The position numbers were made by a program, and so were the translations under genes. Below the pieces are notes generated by a model. That model was given only the letters and a program-made list of their open reading frames with translations. It did no database searches and had not been told where the DNA came from. From NCBI GenBank assembly GCA_001310455.1, contig BAXG01000021.1, positions 1-64,000 on the forward strand: DNA of 64,000 bases, read 5' to 3'. Shown here piece by piece: positions 29,766 to 41,267 of this stretch. The DNA comes from Photobacterium sp. JCM 19050 (lineage in GTDB: Bacteria; Pseudomonadota; Gammaproteobacteria; Enterobacterales; Vibrionaceae). Each line of letters begins with the position of its first letter. Within the stretch, counting starts at the first letter, position 1.

Positions 29766-32094
29766 CTACTCGTTTTGCAGGTCGTCTCCAAACAGCTTGC
29801 GAAACCAAAACCATTGTTTGTCTTGCCTTTGGCGAATTAGACGCCAACCTGCGTCAGAAAATGTCACTGTTAGCTGGCCGGTTCGGCCGGTTTCAAACCA
29901 CCGGATGCTCCTGCTTGAATATCTGGAAACAACGCTTTCAGCGGGTAACTTCCAAGGATTGAATCTTGCGGTGGATGCCAATGCCAGTTTCGGTGATACC
30001 GACTCAATAAAATGCGAGGAAGATGATGTTTTACTGCCATGATGGGGCACTACAAGAACGTCTGCCTTAATCCTTACTTCTCCCGTCTGGGAAAGTGCTA
30101 GTTCTGTCCGTTGTTCAATATCTCCCGTCAAAAGAACTGATTGCGAACCGTCCGATACCCGGATTACACAGGAGTCATCATTGTCAGCATGCAAAACCGG
30201 CTCACGAGGCCAAAGCATCTCAAATTTTAACCCCTGCCAGTCCCAGCTTTTACCTGCTCTACAAGGCAGCCCTTTGTCTTCACTGGCAGCAGAAAACAAT
30301 TTAGCTGGCCGAAAGGCGTCAGATAGCCAAACCCTTCCACCAGCATGATCCCTGTCGCTGTGACTGACAAACAACGCATCCAGCGTTGATATCCCCAGAT
30401 CGTTCAGAACGGGGGCAATAGCGATTTCGGCCAGGGAACCACCCGGCCAGCTTGACGCCGTATCATAAAGCACTGCCCGACCCTCTTTGCTGATAATGAC
30501 CGCAAGACCATGACCCACATCCAGCACATCCAACCGCCAACTGTCCGGGGCAACACTCGGCTTTTCCAACCGGCTACAACCAGCAAAAGGCTCATCGCCA
30601 GAATTCTTATCAACTTCAAAGGAACTAACGCTGCGATGCCCACCAACAAAAAGACAAATATTCCCCACAACACCAGGTAACCGGGAAGATCTACCCAACT
30701 GCCGTCGGTTGCAATGGCAAGTTTAATGACAGGGTACAGACTGTAATCGGCGAGCATCCACAAGATGTTCGATATTTCACCTAATGGGCTCGTCAACAGT
30801 GCAGCGATTATACGGGACAGTGACTATGCTGACCCAGGGAATGGCGAACAGATTGGCAACAGGAGAAACCGGGCTGAACCCGCCAAACAGCATGATCTGG
30901 ACAGGCAGCATCACAACAAACATTCCGATTTGCACCCAGCAAAGTGCTTTTAATCGGGATCTCCAGTTTCCGGTATTTTTTGCCACAACATGCTGGTAGA
31001 GGATAAAAAGCACCACCACGGCGAGATAGGAAAGCCAGAATCCGGCATTGAATACACCCAGAGGTCAATCGCCAACGAAATACTCAAAACCAGGAGTAGT
31101 ATGGTCAGTGGTGGAACTTTGCGCCCACCAAACAGGCAAATAGCACCCACAACACACATCACAATTGCCCGCTGGGTTGGCGCTGAAAACCCGGCGGTCC
31201 ACGCGTAAGCGGCAGCAGTAAATGTTGCGAATACCAGCGGCAACAATAAGCTTAATTTGCCATCAGGCAATAACAGCTCACCGCCCTGCCTATCCACCAT
31301 CCTAAGCCAAACACTAATCCAATGTGCAGCCCGGAAATCGCCATCAGGTGCAGCAACCCACTGCTCTTTAATGCAGACCAGTCTTGTGCGGTAAGACCTG
31401 AACGATCCCCGAAGCTTAGTGCGATTAAGTAGGCGGCATACGACTTCCCATTGAAATACGTTTCTACAAAATGGAAAAACTGCTGACGGTAGGAAACAGC
31501 CCCATCGAGTAGGGTTCCCGACCTTACCGTTCCCTTACCATGAAGGTTCTTGCCAACGAAATACCGCTCCGAATCAAATCCGGCTTGGTTAACCCGGCCA
31601 TTAGGCGGTTTCAGCCGCACCGAAAACTGCCAGATTTCACCTTGCTTCACTGTTTTACCGTTGTGCCAGTAGAGTCTCAACTTTAACTTATTGACCGGAT
31701 TACCATTTAACTCAGTCACAGAAAGCACGAATTTTTTCTGTGACTTATCCTCTGTAAAAAGGCTGTCAACCTTCCCAACTATGGTACTATTCACGCCGTA
31801 TGTATTTTTAACCGTTGCTACGTTGTTGCTGTATGCAGTCGCAGTGAAAGACGCAATAAATACACCGCAAAGCAGTCCGGTAAAAACACCGTGACCCGGA
31901 ATAACCCATCGCCTTAACAGGCACAAGGAAAGCCACGCAAGGAGCGAAACCGTAATCGCGGTAAGGTCAGGGACTACCGGCCACCAGGGAAGTGATGACA
32001 TGGCGGCAACACAACCCAGTGTGAACTGATTAAGAATGTTTTTGGTGCGAATAGATGCGTGAGCCATGCCAAGAAAAATAATTAAAAAATTCAT
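29766..32094 (-). CDS. comEC: ComEC/Rec2, DNA uptake channel (four frameshifts)
   Basis: An inner-membrane DNA-translocation protein of about 770 aa needed for natural transformation. The N-terminal and competence domains carry SGLLHLMAISGLHIGLVFGL, AYAWTAGFSAPTQRAIVMC and several membrane helices. The C-terminal metallo-beta-lactamase-like domain has VLDVGHGLAVII, SHSDRDHAGG and VVPHHGSKTSSS. Frames break at about 31260 and 31064 (GGG/CCC losses), 30814 and 30560; each repair restores family sequence. The start may be 32094 or MAHAS at 32067. With tfoY upstream in the window, competence genes are plausible, but no link is shown. Confidence 0.88.
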
Positions 32095-32625
32095 GCCGAA
32101 TCATGACAAGATTCGGGAACAAAAAGCCCTGAAGGTCTTTGGAAACCTTCTTTACGATCCCAATCTTTGGTGCCTGAACCGGCGTTCTGCTTCCGGGGCG
32201 TTTGCAGTTGGTCTTTTCATGGCATTCGTTCCACTTCCAAGCCAGATGATTATGTCTGCCGGTCTGGCGATCCTGTTTGGCGTCAACCTTCCACTTTCCG
32301 TGGCCTTGGTATGGATCAGTAATCCCATCACCATGCCGGTACTTTTTTACGGTTGCTACAAACTGGGCGCATTCCTGATGCACACTCCGCATCAACCTTT
32401 CCACTTCGAACTTTCCTGGGAATACCTGCTGCACCAGATGAGCGCCATATGGCAGCCTTTCTTGCTGGGCTGTTTCCTGACCGGCACGGTATGCGCCTGT
32501 TGGGATACTTCGGTATTCGCGGTCTGTGGCGTTATTCCGTTGTTCGCAGTTGGCGTAAGCGCAAACTGCGTATTCTTTCCCGCATTCCCGGTATTCCCCT
32601 GCCTGGCAAAGCGGACAAGAAATAA
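32066..32625 (+). CDS. DUF2062 membrane protein (one frameshift)
   Basis: A DUF2062 protein of about 186 aa with two or three membrane helices. The family signature LYDPNLWCLNRRSASGAFAVGLFMAFVPLPSQM is followed by PLSVALVWISNPITMPVLFYGCYKLG. The frame breaks at 32488-32489; restoring GGG gives LTGTGMRLLGYFGIRGLWRYSV and a basic tail ending GKADKK. The literal frame would run on to 32665 with an unlikely Cys-rich end. It is divergent from comEC, whose start overlaps by up to 29 bp. The function is unknown. Confidence 0.8.
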
Positions 32626-32627
32626 CA

Positions 32628-32666
32628 CCAGTCAGACTCATTCATTCACCATTCTGACTGGTTGAA
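32628..32666. repeat. Short palindromic repeat, family B, copy 1
   Basis: The arms ccagtcaga (32628-32636) and tctgactgg (32653-32661) form a perfect 9-bp stem. Bases 32632-32666 match 58040-58074 at 34 of 35 positions. It lies in the 3' flank of the DUF2062 gene. Confidence 0.65.
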
Positions 32667-32763
32667 ATCATTCACTTGATACAACGCTAACGCTTAGGCG
32701 GACAATTTATCGGACTGAAGGTAGCGTTCTCGACAGACTAGACTTTCAGACTGAAAACCGGAT

Positions 32764-32810
32764 AAAAGAAAACGGCGTGACTGCGAAACAGTTCACGCCG
32801 TTTTCTTTTA
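32764..32810. terminator. Long bidirectional terminator before lolE
   Basis: A stem of about 19 bp (aaaagaaaacggcgtga / tcacgccgttttctttt with one bulge) has A-rich and T-rich flanks, so it can stop transcription both ways. It sits between the convergent DUF2062 gene and lolE. Confidence 0.8.
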
Positions 32811-32857
32811 GGAGCCAGAAGCGAAATCAGAGAGAGTAGTCTCTTACTTTCCTCCGG

Positions 32858-34102
32858 TTAACGCCCGCTCAGCACCGATGCCGGATGCAGCTTGGATGCC
32901 CTCATCGCAGGATACAACGTTGCGATAAGGCTCAGCAGCCAGGCGGTAACCATCACCAGCACTACATCTGTCCAAACCAGCTGTGACGGAAGGAAGTTAA
33001 CGAAATAGATATCACCGGAGAGAAACTGGTGACCAGTCAGGTTTTCGATACTTTTGATGATCGGTGTCAGGTAAAGCGCACCCAATGCACCCAGGACTGC
33101 ACCGGCCACACTGCCAAAAAACCCTGTCAGCAAACCATGCCAGACAAAGATTCCCCGAACCATAGAATCATTCGCCCCCATGGTACGCAATATCGCGATA
33201 TCTGAAGCCCTGTCTTTCACTGACATCATCAAAGTCGATACCACGTTAAAGCACGCCACGCCGATAACCAGTACCATAACCAGGTACATGATGGTGCGCA
33301 CCATTTGGATATCCCGGTGAAGGTAACCAAATTGCAGCGTCCAGTCTTTCAGGTAGACATAAGCATCCACGGTCGCGCCGACTTCCCTCACAACCCTGCG
33401 AGAATCCATCGGATCGTCCATTTTAAGTTCAACCCCGGTTACTGTATCCCCCATCCCCAGGTAGCTTTGGGCGTCCCCAATAGGCACCAGAGCCAGGGTA
33501 TGGTCTATCTGACCACCAAGGGAAAGAATACCCACAACATGCAATCGCTCGCGAGTCGGCGCTGCCAGCCCTTTTTCATTTTCGGGCTGCGGGATCATTG
33601 CGGTCAGCCAGTCACCTTCTTTCACACCCAGCCTGTCAGCAATACCTTTACCGATGATCAGCGCTCGCTCCCCCGGAACCAGTTTTTGCCAGGCAGCTTT
33701 CCCGACAAAACGTTCCAGCCCGCCCAATTTCGATTCGACAGAAGGATCGATACCGCGTACCAACGCCGATTTCAGTTTGGTACCCTTTTCCAGTAAGGCG
33801 GTAAACCTGACATAAGGTGCAGCGCCGGTTACATCCGGGTTCCGCTCAGCCTCTTTCACCAACTGCCGCCAGTTCTCTACCGGTCCCCGGACACCCTCCA
33901 GCTCACCGTGGGGGACAACAGACAGCACCCTGTTTTGCAGTTCCCTTTCAAAACCGTTCATGGCGGAAAGCCCGACGATAATCACCATTACGCCGACCGC
34001 AATGCCAATGACGGAAGAGAGAGAAATAAAAGAGACCAGCTTGTTTCGCGATCGGCTTTTGCTGAACCGATGCGCGATATAGAGAGACAGCGGCTTAAAC
34101 AT
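32858..34102 (-). CDS. lolE: LolE, lipoprotein-releasing permease subunit
   Basis: A 414-aa inner-membrane subunit of the LolCDE lipoprotein extraction machine. An N-terminal helix ([37 protein letters not shown]), a periplasmic MacB-like domain and three C-terminal helices (ending [20 protein letters not shown]) are in place. The ATG at 34102 ([13 protein letters not shown]) overlaps the lolD stop by 8 bp; the open frame upstream is in lolD. The frame is intact. Confidence 0.93.
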   Translation of the reverse strand: MFKPLSLYIAHRFSKSRSRNKLVSFISLSSVIGIAVGVMVIIVGLSAMNGFERELQNRVLSVVPHGELEGVRGPVENWRQLVKEAERNPDVTGAAPYVRFTALLEKGTKLKSALVRGIDPSVESKLGGLERFVGKAAWQKLVPGERALIIGKGIADRLGVKEGDWLTAMIPQPENEKGLAAPTRERLHVVGILSLGGQIDHTLALVPIGDAQSYLGMGDTVTGVELKMDDPMDSRRVVREVGATVDAYVYLKDWTLQFGYLHRDIQMVRTIMYLVMVLVIGVACFNVVSTLMMSVKDRASDIAILRTMGANDSMVRGIFVWHGLLTGFFGSVAGAVLGALGALYLTPIIKSIENLTGHQFLSGDIYFVNFLPSQLVWTDVVLVMVTAWLLSLIATLYPAMRASKLHPASVLSGR

Positions 34103-34790
34103 TGACGGTGTCCCCACCGGTGAGCACACCATCTTGCATTTTCATCTGGCGATCCATCCTTGCAGCCAGCTCCTGGTCATGGGTTACCACCAAAAACGCC
34201 ATACCGTGCTCCTGGTTCAGGCGGCGCATCAGGCCGTAGATTTCTAGCGCATTCTGGTGGTCCAAATTACCTGTTGGTTCATCGGCTAACACCAGAGCCG
34301 GGCGAGTCACAACCGCTCGGGCAATTGCCACACGCTGGCGTTCACCACCGGACATTTCCGAAGGGCGGTGATGCAGGCGATGCCCCAAGCCCACCGTCTC
34401 CAGCATGTCGGTCGCTTTCTGTTTGGCATCGTGCGTGTTCGCGCCGCCTATCAGCAGCGGCATTGCAACGTTCTCCAATGCCGTAAAATCCGACAACAAA
34501 TGATGGAACTGATAAACAAATCCCAGGTGCCGGTTTCGCCAACGAGCCTGGGCCTGGTTACCCATCCGGTGGACATCCTCCCCCTGGAAAGTCACGTTGC
34601 CGTCGGTGAGTTCATCCAATGCACCCAGCACATGCAGCAGCGTACTTTTGCCGGAACCGGAGGTACCGACAATGGCGCACAGTTCGCCTTCCTGTATGCT
34701 GAATGAGACCCCTTTCAGAACCTCAGTTTCCAGCTTCCCTTCGCGGTAGCACTTGGTAACGTTGTTGCAGACGAGTAATGGGTTATTCAT
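34095..34790 (-). CDS. lolD: LolD, lipoprotein-releasing ATPase
   Basis: A 231-aa cytosolic ATPase of LolCDE, of the MacB-like class. It has Walker [10 protein letters not shown], the Lol-specific loop [21 protein letters not shown], signature [14 protein letters not shown], Walker [13 protein letters not shown] and VTHD. It overlaps lolC and lolE by 8 bp each. The frame is intact. Confidence 0.95.
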   Translation of the reverse strand: MNNPLLVCNNVTKCYREGKLETEVLKGVSFSIQEGELCAIVGTSGSGKSTLLHVLGALDELTDGNVTFQGEDVHRMGNQAQARWRNRHLGFVYQFHHLLSDFTALENVAMPLLIGGANTHDAKQKATDMLETVGLGHRLHHRPSEMSGGERQRVAIARAVVTRPALVLADEPTGNLDHQNALEIYGLMRRLNQEHGMAFLVVTHDQELAARMDRQMKMQDGVLTGGDTVNV

Positions 34791-35971
34791 ATCTCAGTGC
34801 CTCGGCAGGCTGTACGGATGCCGCTTTTAAAGAAGGAAACAGGGTTGCGGCCAGACTGAGCAAAACAGCACAGACAACAACCAGGGTAATCTGGAGAGGT
34901 TCAACCACGACCGGCAGCATAAAGTTTCCACCAAGGAGGTTAATACCCATCAGGGGTAGCACGGTATTGATATTCAGAGAGAGCAAAGTACCAAGCAAGC
35001 CGCCTACTACAGCGCCAATCACACCGCTGCTTCCCCCCTGGACCACGAAAATTGACACGATCTGGCTGTTGGTCATCCCCTGCGTTTTCAGGATTGCCAC
35101 TTCGGATTGCTTTTCCATCACCACCATCACCAGCGCAGAGATAATGTTAAACGCCGCAACCAGCACAATCAGGCCCAGCATCAACCCCATCATATTGCGT
35201 TCCATTTTACAGCCTGGAACAGCTCACCGCGTTGGGCACGCCAGTCACGCCATTCCACGCCGGAATTTGCTGCAAAACCGGCGACCTCTGAAATCGAATA
35301 AGGGTCATCCAGGTAAAGCCGGCTGTCGTAACCCTTGGCGGAAGACCGCTTCAGTAATCGCCCGACATCCTTGATATTGGCCAGGAATAACTGTTCATCG
35401 ACATCTGTACCCGTGTCATAGAAACCAACAACGGTAAAGTTACGCTGAGAAGGCACCCTGCCAAGTGGCGTGAACTGGCTGGCCTGAGTGGAAATAACCC
35501 GGACCTTGTCACCCATCCTCACTTTCAGGTTTCTTGCCAGTGTTCGGCCAAGGACAATATGGTATTTACCCGGTTGGAGGCTGTCTAAAGACCCTCGCAT
35601 CATATGCAGACCGATAGGGTCCGGATCAGTAGGTCGATGCCCAACAGCTGTCCGGCTGACAGGCTGGTTGAACTCTGAACCACGGCTTCCCCCTCCAGCA
35701 CCGGCGATACCAGGGTAACGTGTGGCCAGGTCAGGAGAGTCTTCACATCCGGCTTGTGTTCCCCACCGACAATAGCATGTGGCAACACACCGAGGATTCT
35801 TCCTTTAAGCTGGGTTTCAAACCCGTTCATGACGGACAGCACAGTGACCAGCGCCAGTACGCCAACGGTTATTCCGGCTGTGGACATCACCGATACAAAT
35901 CGGCTGAACTTGTCCCCGGATTTCCCTCTTGCATAGCGCCAGCCGATAAAAACGGGTAATGGATAAAACAT
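34783..35971 (-). CDS. lolC: LolC, lipoprotein-releasing permease subunit (two frameshifts)
   Basis: An inner-membrane subunit of about 396 aa (E. coli 399) that with LolDE extracts outer-membrane lipoproteins. It starts [27 protein letters not shown], with the ATG at 35971. The frame breaks at about 35632, where CCC to CC on the minus strand (repaired [19 protein letters not shown]), and at about 35205, an A-run loss ([24 protein letters not shown]). The gene is essential in E. coli, supporting a sequence error rather than decay. Confidence 0.92.
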
Positions 35972-36198
35972 CTTTGTTTTTAGATTCCTGTTATAAGCGG
36001 CATACGGAAGAACTTCTGACATTTGCCTTATTTTCAGGCCTGAGGATAACGTTAGACAAGGTCGATTACCATGCTTGCTACAAGACATCACGTATTTATG
36101 ACAGTGAGTGGCGCTTTATGCAGCAAATGAGGAACTTACCTTGTGACATCGCCAATCCTGCGTGATAATCAAGCCATAACCAACCGAAAGAGCTAATA

Positions 36199-36771
36199 AT
36201 GAGTCAGGACGAATATTTCTCAGTACATGCTCACCTCACCGTCAATATTGAGCCGCTCACGGAAGGTGAACACGTCCCGGATGAAGAAGCCTTTGAAGCT
36301 GAAATTCCGGTGTTGTTCCGGATCGCCCGCGAATGCGCAGAATCGGATGAGTCGATGGAAAAAGACCTGGCTGCGATGAAAATTGAAAACAGCCACGCCC
36401 TTCTGAATTACCTCAACACACAGAACAAAAAGCTCGACCTTCTGCTGAATTTTATGCTGGCAAATCAGGACAATCCTAAGTTCCGTCACAAAACCGAAAC
36501 GTTCGGAGCCAGCAGCCTGACCTATTTTTCAGATAAGCCTTTGCGTAAAGGAACCTTTGCCCGGGTTAAAATCTTCCTCCATCATCCGGCTGCAGCAATC
36601 TACTGCTATGGTGAGGTGTTTGGTTGTAAAGAAGTCGAAGGCAGGTATGCTATTGGCATTCGCTATACCCGGCTTCAAGAGCCGGACCAGGACATACTTA
36701 TCCGCGCTGCGCTTCACCTTCAACAAAAGTTGCTAAGACAGCGCGCCTTAAAAAGAGAAGAAAACAAGTAA
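36199..36771 (+). CDS. PilZ-family protein (PlzB-like) with degenerate c-di-GMP motif
   Basis: A 190-aa cytosolic protein. Residues about 95-165 look like a PilZ barrel (GASSLTYFSDKPLRKGTFARVKIFLHHP, YCYGEVFGCKEVEGRYAIGIRYTRLQ). The canonical RxxxR and D/NxSxxG c-di-GMP contacts are not visible, as in the non-binding PilZ proteins. The N-terminal part is acidic and helical. It sits 9 bp before mfd and divergent from lolCDE, the place I recall for plzB in V. cholerae. Overlap with c-di-GMP signalling is therefore uncertain. Confidence 0.72.
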   Translation: MSQDEYFSVHAHLTVNIEPLTEGEHVPDEEAFEAEIPVLFRIARECAESDESMEKDLAAMKIENSHALLNYLNTQNKKLDLLLNFMLANQDNPKFRHKTETFGASSLTYFSDKPLRKGTFARVKIFLHHPAAAIYCYGEVFGCKEVEGRYAIGIRYTRLQEPDQDILIRAALHLQQKLLRQRALKREENK

Positions 36772-36780
36772 CGCCTTCAG

Positions 36781-39700
36781 ATGAAACCAACTCCTGTTAT
36801 TTCTGCTCTCCAGACGCCAAAAGCTGGGGAGCAACAGCATTTGGGGAACCTTATTGGCTCCTCACTGGCACTGGCTATTGGTGATATTGCTAACCGGCAT
36901 AATGGTCCAGTCCTTCTTATTACTCCCGACAGCCAGAACGCGAGGCGGCTGGAAAGAGAAATCAGCCAGTTCACACCGGAAAAGTGTGAGGTTTTCCCAG
37001 ATTGGGAGACCCTTCCTTACGACAACTTTTCCCCGCACCAGGACATCATTTCCGAGCGTCTGTCGCTGCTTTACCAGATGCCTCAACTGGTATCCGGTGT
37101 GGTTATCATGCCCGTTAACACGCTTCTTCAGCGAGTGTTACCCAAAAGCTTTCTGACCCGACACGCCCTGGTTGTTAAAAAAGGGGATTTGCTGTCTCTC
37201 GAAAAGCTTCGTGACCAGTTGGAGAGCGCGGGTTACCGGCATGTTGACCAGGTAATGGAACACGGCGAATATGCTTCCCGAGGCTCTATTCTGGATCTGT
37301 TCCCTATGGGCAGCCACCAGCCTCTTCGTATCGATTTCTTCGACGACGAAATTGATACCATCAGGGAATTTGACCCGGAAACACAACGCTCGACGACAGA
37401 AATCGACAGTATCAGCCTGCTTCCTGCCCGTGAATTTCCGACAGATGCCGATGCAATTGAACAGTTCCGCGTGCGCTGGCGCGAACAGTTTGACGCCCGC
37501 CGCGAACCGGAATCCGTCTATCAGCAAGTCAGCAAACGCACCCTTCCGGCCGGTATAGAGTATTGGCAACCCCTGTTCTTTGATGAAATGGAAACCCTGT
37601 TTGATTATCTGCCGGACAACACGCTTGTTATCTCAGTCGGTGATTTGGAACAGGCGGGGAAACAGTTTCTTGCGGATGCAGATAACCGGTATGACCAGCG
37701 TCGCGTTGACCCTATGCGCCCGCTGCTCTCCCCGAAATCACTGTGGCTGGATACGGATGAAATGTTCTCTCGGCTCAAGCCAATCCCCCGCATCATGCTC
37801 ACCGATGCAGAGGTCGAAGGCAAAAGCTGGCGAATAAATATCCGTTGCCGGGCATTACCTGATCTGAATGTAAACCACCAGCTCAAAGAGCCGATGGGGG
37901 CATTGCGCCAGTTTTGCGAGCAATTCAGCGGCAAGGTCGTCTTTTCCGTCGAATCAGAAGGCCGACGTGAAGCCCTGCTCGATATGCTTTCACGCATCAA
38001 ACTTCGCCCACAGGTCTGTCATTCTGTGTATGAGGCGCTGGATGCCCCTAGCCGGGTGACATTGATTATCGGCCCGGCAGAAAACGGGTTTATTCTTGAA
38101 GACGCCGGTTTTGCCTCATTTGTGAAACCGACCTCTTCGGCGAACGCGTTGCGCAGCGTCGCCGTCGCAATGATAAAAAAGCCGCCGTCAGCAGTGAAAC
38201 CATCATCCGGACTCTGGCAGAGCTCCAGCCCGGTCAGCCGGTTGTCCACCTCAAGCACGGCATCGGACGATATGAAGGGCTGCAAACCCTCGAAGCCGGC
38301 GGCCTGACAACAGAATTTGTCACCCTGGAATATCAGAAAGGGTCCAAGCTTTATGTCCCGGTCTCCTCGCTTCATCTGCTCACCCGCTACACCGGCGGTG
38401 CGGAAGAAGCGGCGCCGCTGCACAAACTCGGCGGTGAAGCGTGGGAGAAAGCGCGCCGAAAAGCAGCAGAAAAGGTTCGGGACGTTGCTGCTGAACTTCT
38501 TGATGTTTATGCCAAACGCGCGGTTAAACCCGGCTTTGCGTTCAAGCATGACCACGAAGCTTATATGGATTTCTGCAACGGTTTCCCGTTTGAGGAAACC
38601 CACGATCAGGCATTGGCAATCAACGCAGTGCTGTCAGACATGTGTCGTCCTATTGCTATGGATCGTCTTGTATGTGGTGACGTGGGCTTCGGAAAAACAG
38701 AAGTGGCGATGCGCGCGGCATTTCTGGCTGTTCACAACGCTAAACAGGTTGCGGTTCTGGTGCCGACTACCCTGCTCGCCCAACAGCACTTTGAAAACTT
38801 CCGTGACCGTTTTGCCAACCTTCCGGTAAGGGTAGAAGTGCTTTCACGTTTTAAGTCAGCCAAGGAACAGAGCCAGATTCTTGCTGATGTAGACGCCGGC
38901 AAGGTGGATATCCTGATTGGTACCCACAAATTGCTTCAAGGCACCATCAAATTTGCTGATCTGGGACTGCTTATTGTGGATGAAGAGCACCGCTTTGGTG
39001 TTCGCCAGAAAGAGAAAATCAAAGCCATGCGGCTGATGTCGATATCCTGACCCTGACCGCAACGCCGATTCCTCGTACCCTCAATATGGCCATGAGCGGC
39101 ATCCGGGACCTGTCGATTATCGCAACGCCACCTTCTCGCCGCCTCGCGGTGAAGACATTTGTGCGTGAGCGCGATGAAGTCACCGTGAAGGAAGCTATCC
39201 TGCGTGAAATCATGCGTGGTGGACAAGTTTACTTCCTGCATAACGATGTCGAATCCATCGAAAAAGCGGCCGCCGACCTTGCGGAGTTGGTGCCGGACGC
39301 TCGCATCACTGTCGCCCACGGGCAAATGCGTGAGCGTGAGCTTGAACGCATCATGACCGACTTCTACCACCAGCGCTTCAATGTGCTGGTGTGTACGACA
39401 ATCATCGAAACCGGTATTGATGTGCCGACGGCTAACACCATCATCATCAACCGCGCCGATAACTTCGGCCTGGCACAGCTTCACCAGTTGCGCGGCCGGG
39501 TTGGCCGTTCCCACCACCAGGCATACGCCTATCTGCTGACGCCGCACCCTAAGCGTATGTCAAAAGATGCGGCAAAACGCCTTGAAGCTATCGCGTCACT
39601 GGAAGATCTCGGTGCCGGCTTTACCCTGGCAACCCATGACCTTGAGATCCGCGGAGCCGGAGAACTGCTCGGTGATGAACAGAGCGGCCAGATCCAGACC

Positions 39701-40252
39701 GTTGGCTTCACGCTGTATATGGAAATGCTGGAACAGGCAGTTGACGCGCTGAAAGAAGGTAAGGAACCGTCACTGGACGATTTGCTTAACGAGCAGACCG
39801 AAGTGGAACTCCGTGTCCCTGCCCTGCTTCCGGATGATTACATGCCAGATATCAACACCCGGCTGTCGTTGTACAAGCGTGTGGCCAGTGCGTCCAATGA
39901 TGATGAGCTGGATGAACTTCGTGTTGAGTTGATTGACCGCTTCGGTATGTTGCCTGAACCGGCGAAAAACCTGCTGACGCTGGCGCGCCTGAAACTGTCA
40001 GCCACTGAGCTCGGTATCCGCAAGCTGGAGCTGGGGCCGTTGGGCGGAGCCATTGAATTTAATGAAAATGCACCGATTGATCCCGCTTTTCTGGTGGGTC
40101 TGTTACAATCGAGCCCACAGACTTACCGCCTGGATGGCCCTGCCCGCCTGAAGGTGGTCGAAGCGATTAAGGAAAACCCGGATCGCATCCGGTTTGCACA
40201 AACGCTCATTGAGCAATTTGAAAATCATAAAGTGACTGCGGTGCAGGCTTAA
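36781..40252 (+). CDS. mfd: Mfd, transcription-repair coupling factor (two frameshifts)
   Basis: A DNA translocase of about 1157 aa (E. coli 1148) that removes stalled RNA polymerase and recruits UvrA. It has the UvrB-homology module (EREISQFTPEKCEVFPDWETLPYDNFSPHQDIISERL), the RNAP-interacting CarD-like domain (GQPVVHLKHGIGRYEG), the RecG-like helicase (CGDVGFGKTEVAMRAAF, DEEHRFGVRQKE, TATPIPRTLNMA) and a TRCF C-terminal domain. Frames break at 38114 (CCC to CC, repaired GFALICETDLFGERV) and 39031 (GGG to GG, repaired KAMRADVDILTLTATP). Proteins in both flanks match V. cholerae order. Confidence 0.95.
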
Positions 40253-40288
40253 CAGCCTGCCCGGACTTGTTTTAAACGGAGTCATATT

Positions 40289-41110
40289 TTGAAGAGACTG
40301 GTCTTTCTTCTGCTTTTCCTCGTCAGCTGGCCCAGCTTTGCCCAGCGCCTGTTTGATGTGGAAATTATTCTGTTCAAACGGAACCAGGATCCGGCAACTG
40401 TCAATGAACACTGGCCTGAAAAGCTGGTTGATATTGATTACGCCAACTCAATCTCCCTGTCTGATAAAGCAGCCCTGAGAAAACGTGGTATTACCTTGTT
40501 GCCTCAAAACCAGTGGGAACTGAACAGCGAATACCAGAAACTGCGGAATCATGCCGGTTTCACCCCTCTGGTACATATGGCCTGGCGTCAGGGTGACGGA
40601 GCCCGTCCATATATGCCTAAACTTCGCCTGAGTGCAGGTAAAAACTGGGCAGATATGTTCCGCCCGGATGGAAGCAGCCTCAACGCCGCCCCACTTGACC
40701 CGGCATACGATGCAGCCCATTCAACAGGTGGTCTGTTTGAGCTGGATGGTATCCTCCGGGTTTATGTTCAGCATTATCTGTTCCTTGAAACCGATATGGT
40801 GCTGCGTGAACCAAGTACCCGCGAAGTGTTGGTGAAGGTAAGCGACGATATTCCTGCACTGCCAGGAACTGAAACCAACGAGCAAGGCGCGCCTGTAACC
40901 GAGGTTGGTAACACTGCGGCGCAACCTGAAACGGTAAACAGCAATGTTCAATTCGGTGGCTTGCAGGAGATTGAAAAAACCTACAGGACTGAAAGTGTTT
41001 TGCAGGACTATGCCTTCAAGCAAAAACGACGTATGCGCAGCGGAGAGACACACTATCTTGACCACCCGTTGATGGGTATGGTCATTCAGGTGCGCAAAGT
41101 CCAGCAGTAA
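40289..41110 (+). CDS. csiV: CsiV, peptidoglycan-binding periplasmic protein
   Basis: A 273-aa exported protein with a signal peptide (MKRLVFLLLFLVSWPSFAQ). The N-terminal domain RLFDVEIILFKRNQDPATVNEHWP and the C-terminal RRMRSGETHYLDHPLMGMVIQVRKV are characteristic of CsiV, which in V. cholerae lies after mfd and helps cells cope with D-amino-acid-modified peptidoglycan. The start is a TTG at 40289 preceded by ACGGAG at the right distance; no ATG fits the signal peptide. It is probably cotranscribed with mfd (36 bp apart). Confidence 0.88.
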   Translation: MKRLVFLLLFLVSWPSFAQRLFDVEIILFKRNQDPATVNEHWPEKLVDIDYANSISLSDKAALRKRGITLLPQNQWELNSEYQKLRNHAGFTPLVHMAWRQGDGARPYMPKLRLSAGKNWADMFRPDGSSLNAAPLDPAYDAAHSTGGLFELDGILRVYVQHYLFLETDMVLREPSTREVLVKVSDDIPALPGTETNEQGAPVTEVGNTAAQPETVNSNVQFGGLQEIEKTYRTESVLQDYAFKQKRRMRSGETHYLDHPLMGMVIQVRKVQQ

Positions 41111-41129
41111 TTCGCAACATGCGTTGTCT

Positions 41130-41160
41130 AACCCCTCCTTTGCGAGGGGTTTTGTTTTTT
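41130..41160 (+). terminator. Terminator after csiV
   Basis: Arms aacccctc (41130-41137) and gaggggtt (41144-41151) are followed by ttgtttttt. It is a strong intrinsic terminator. Confidence 0.88.
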
Positions 41161-41179
41161 ACAGCGTCAGAAAATGGCA

Positions 41180-41234
41180 ATATACCCAAACCACCTCAAG
41201 GTGCTGGTTTCAGCGAGAGGTGATTTGGGTATAT
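41180..41234. repeat. Short copy of the terminal-repeat family A (palindrome)
   Basis: Arms atatacccaaaccacctc and gaggtgatttgggtatat pair over 18 bp with one mismatch, with a 19-base centre. The centre caaggtgctggtttcagcgagag closely follows bases 4-27 of the window. It is thus a minimal version of the element at 1-255. It lies immediately before a LysR-type regulator gene. Confidence 0.75.
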
Positions 41235-41267
41235 AGTTTTCGCTGCTCCTGCCTTTCGGAAAAAGTC

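Noticed and set aside
32392..32628. Antisense and alternative-frame open frames over the DUF2062 gene end
   Set aside because: The repaired plus-strand frame gives a normal DUF2062 C terminus, which explains the overlapping frames.
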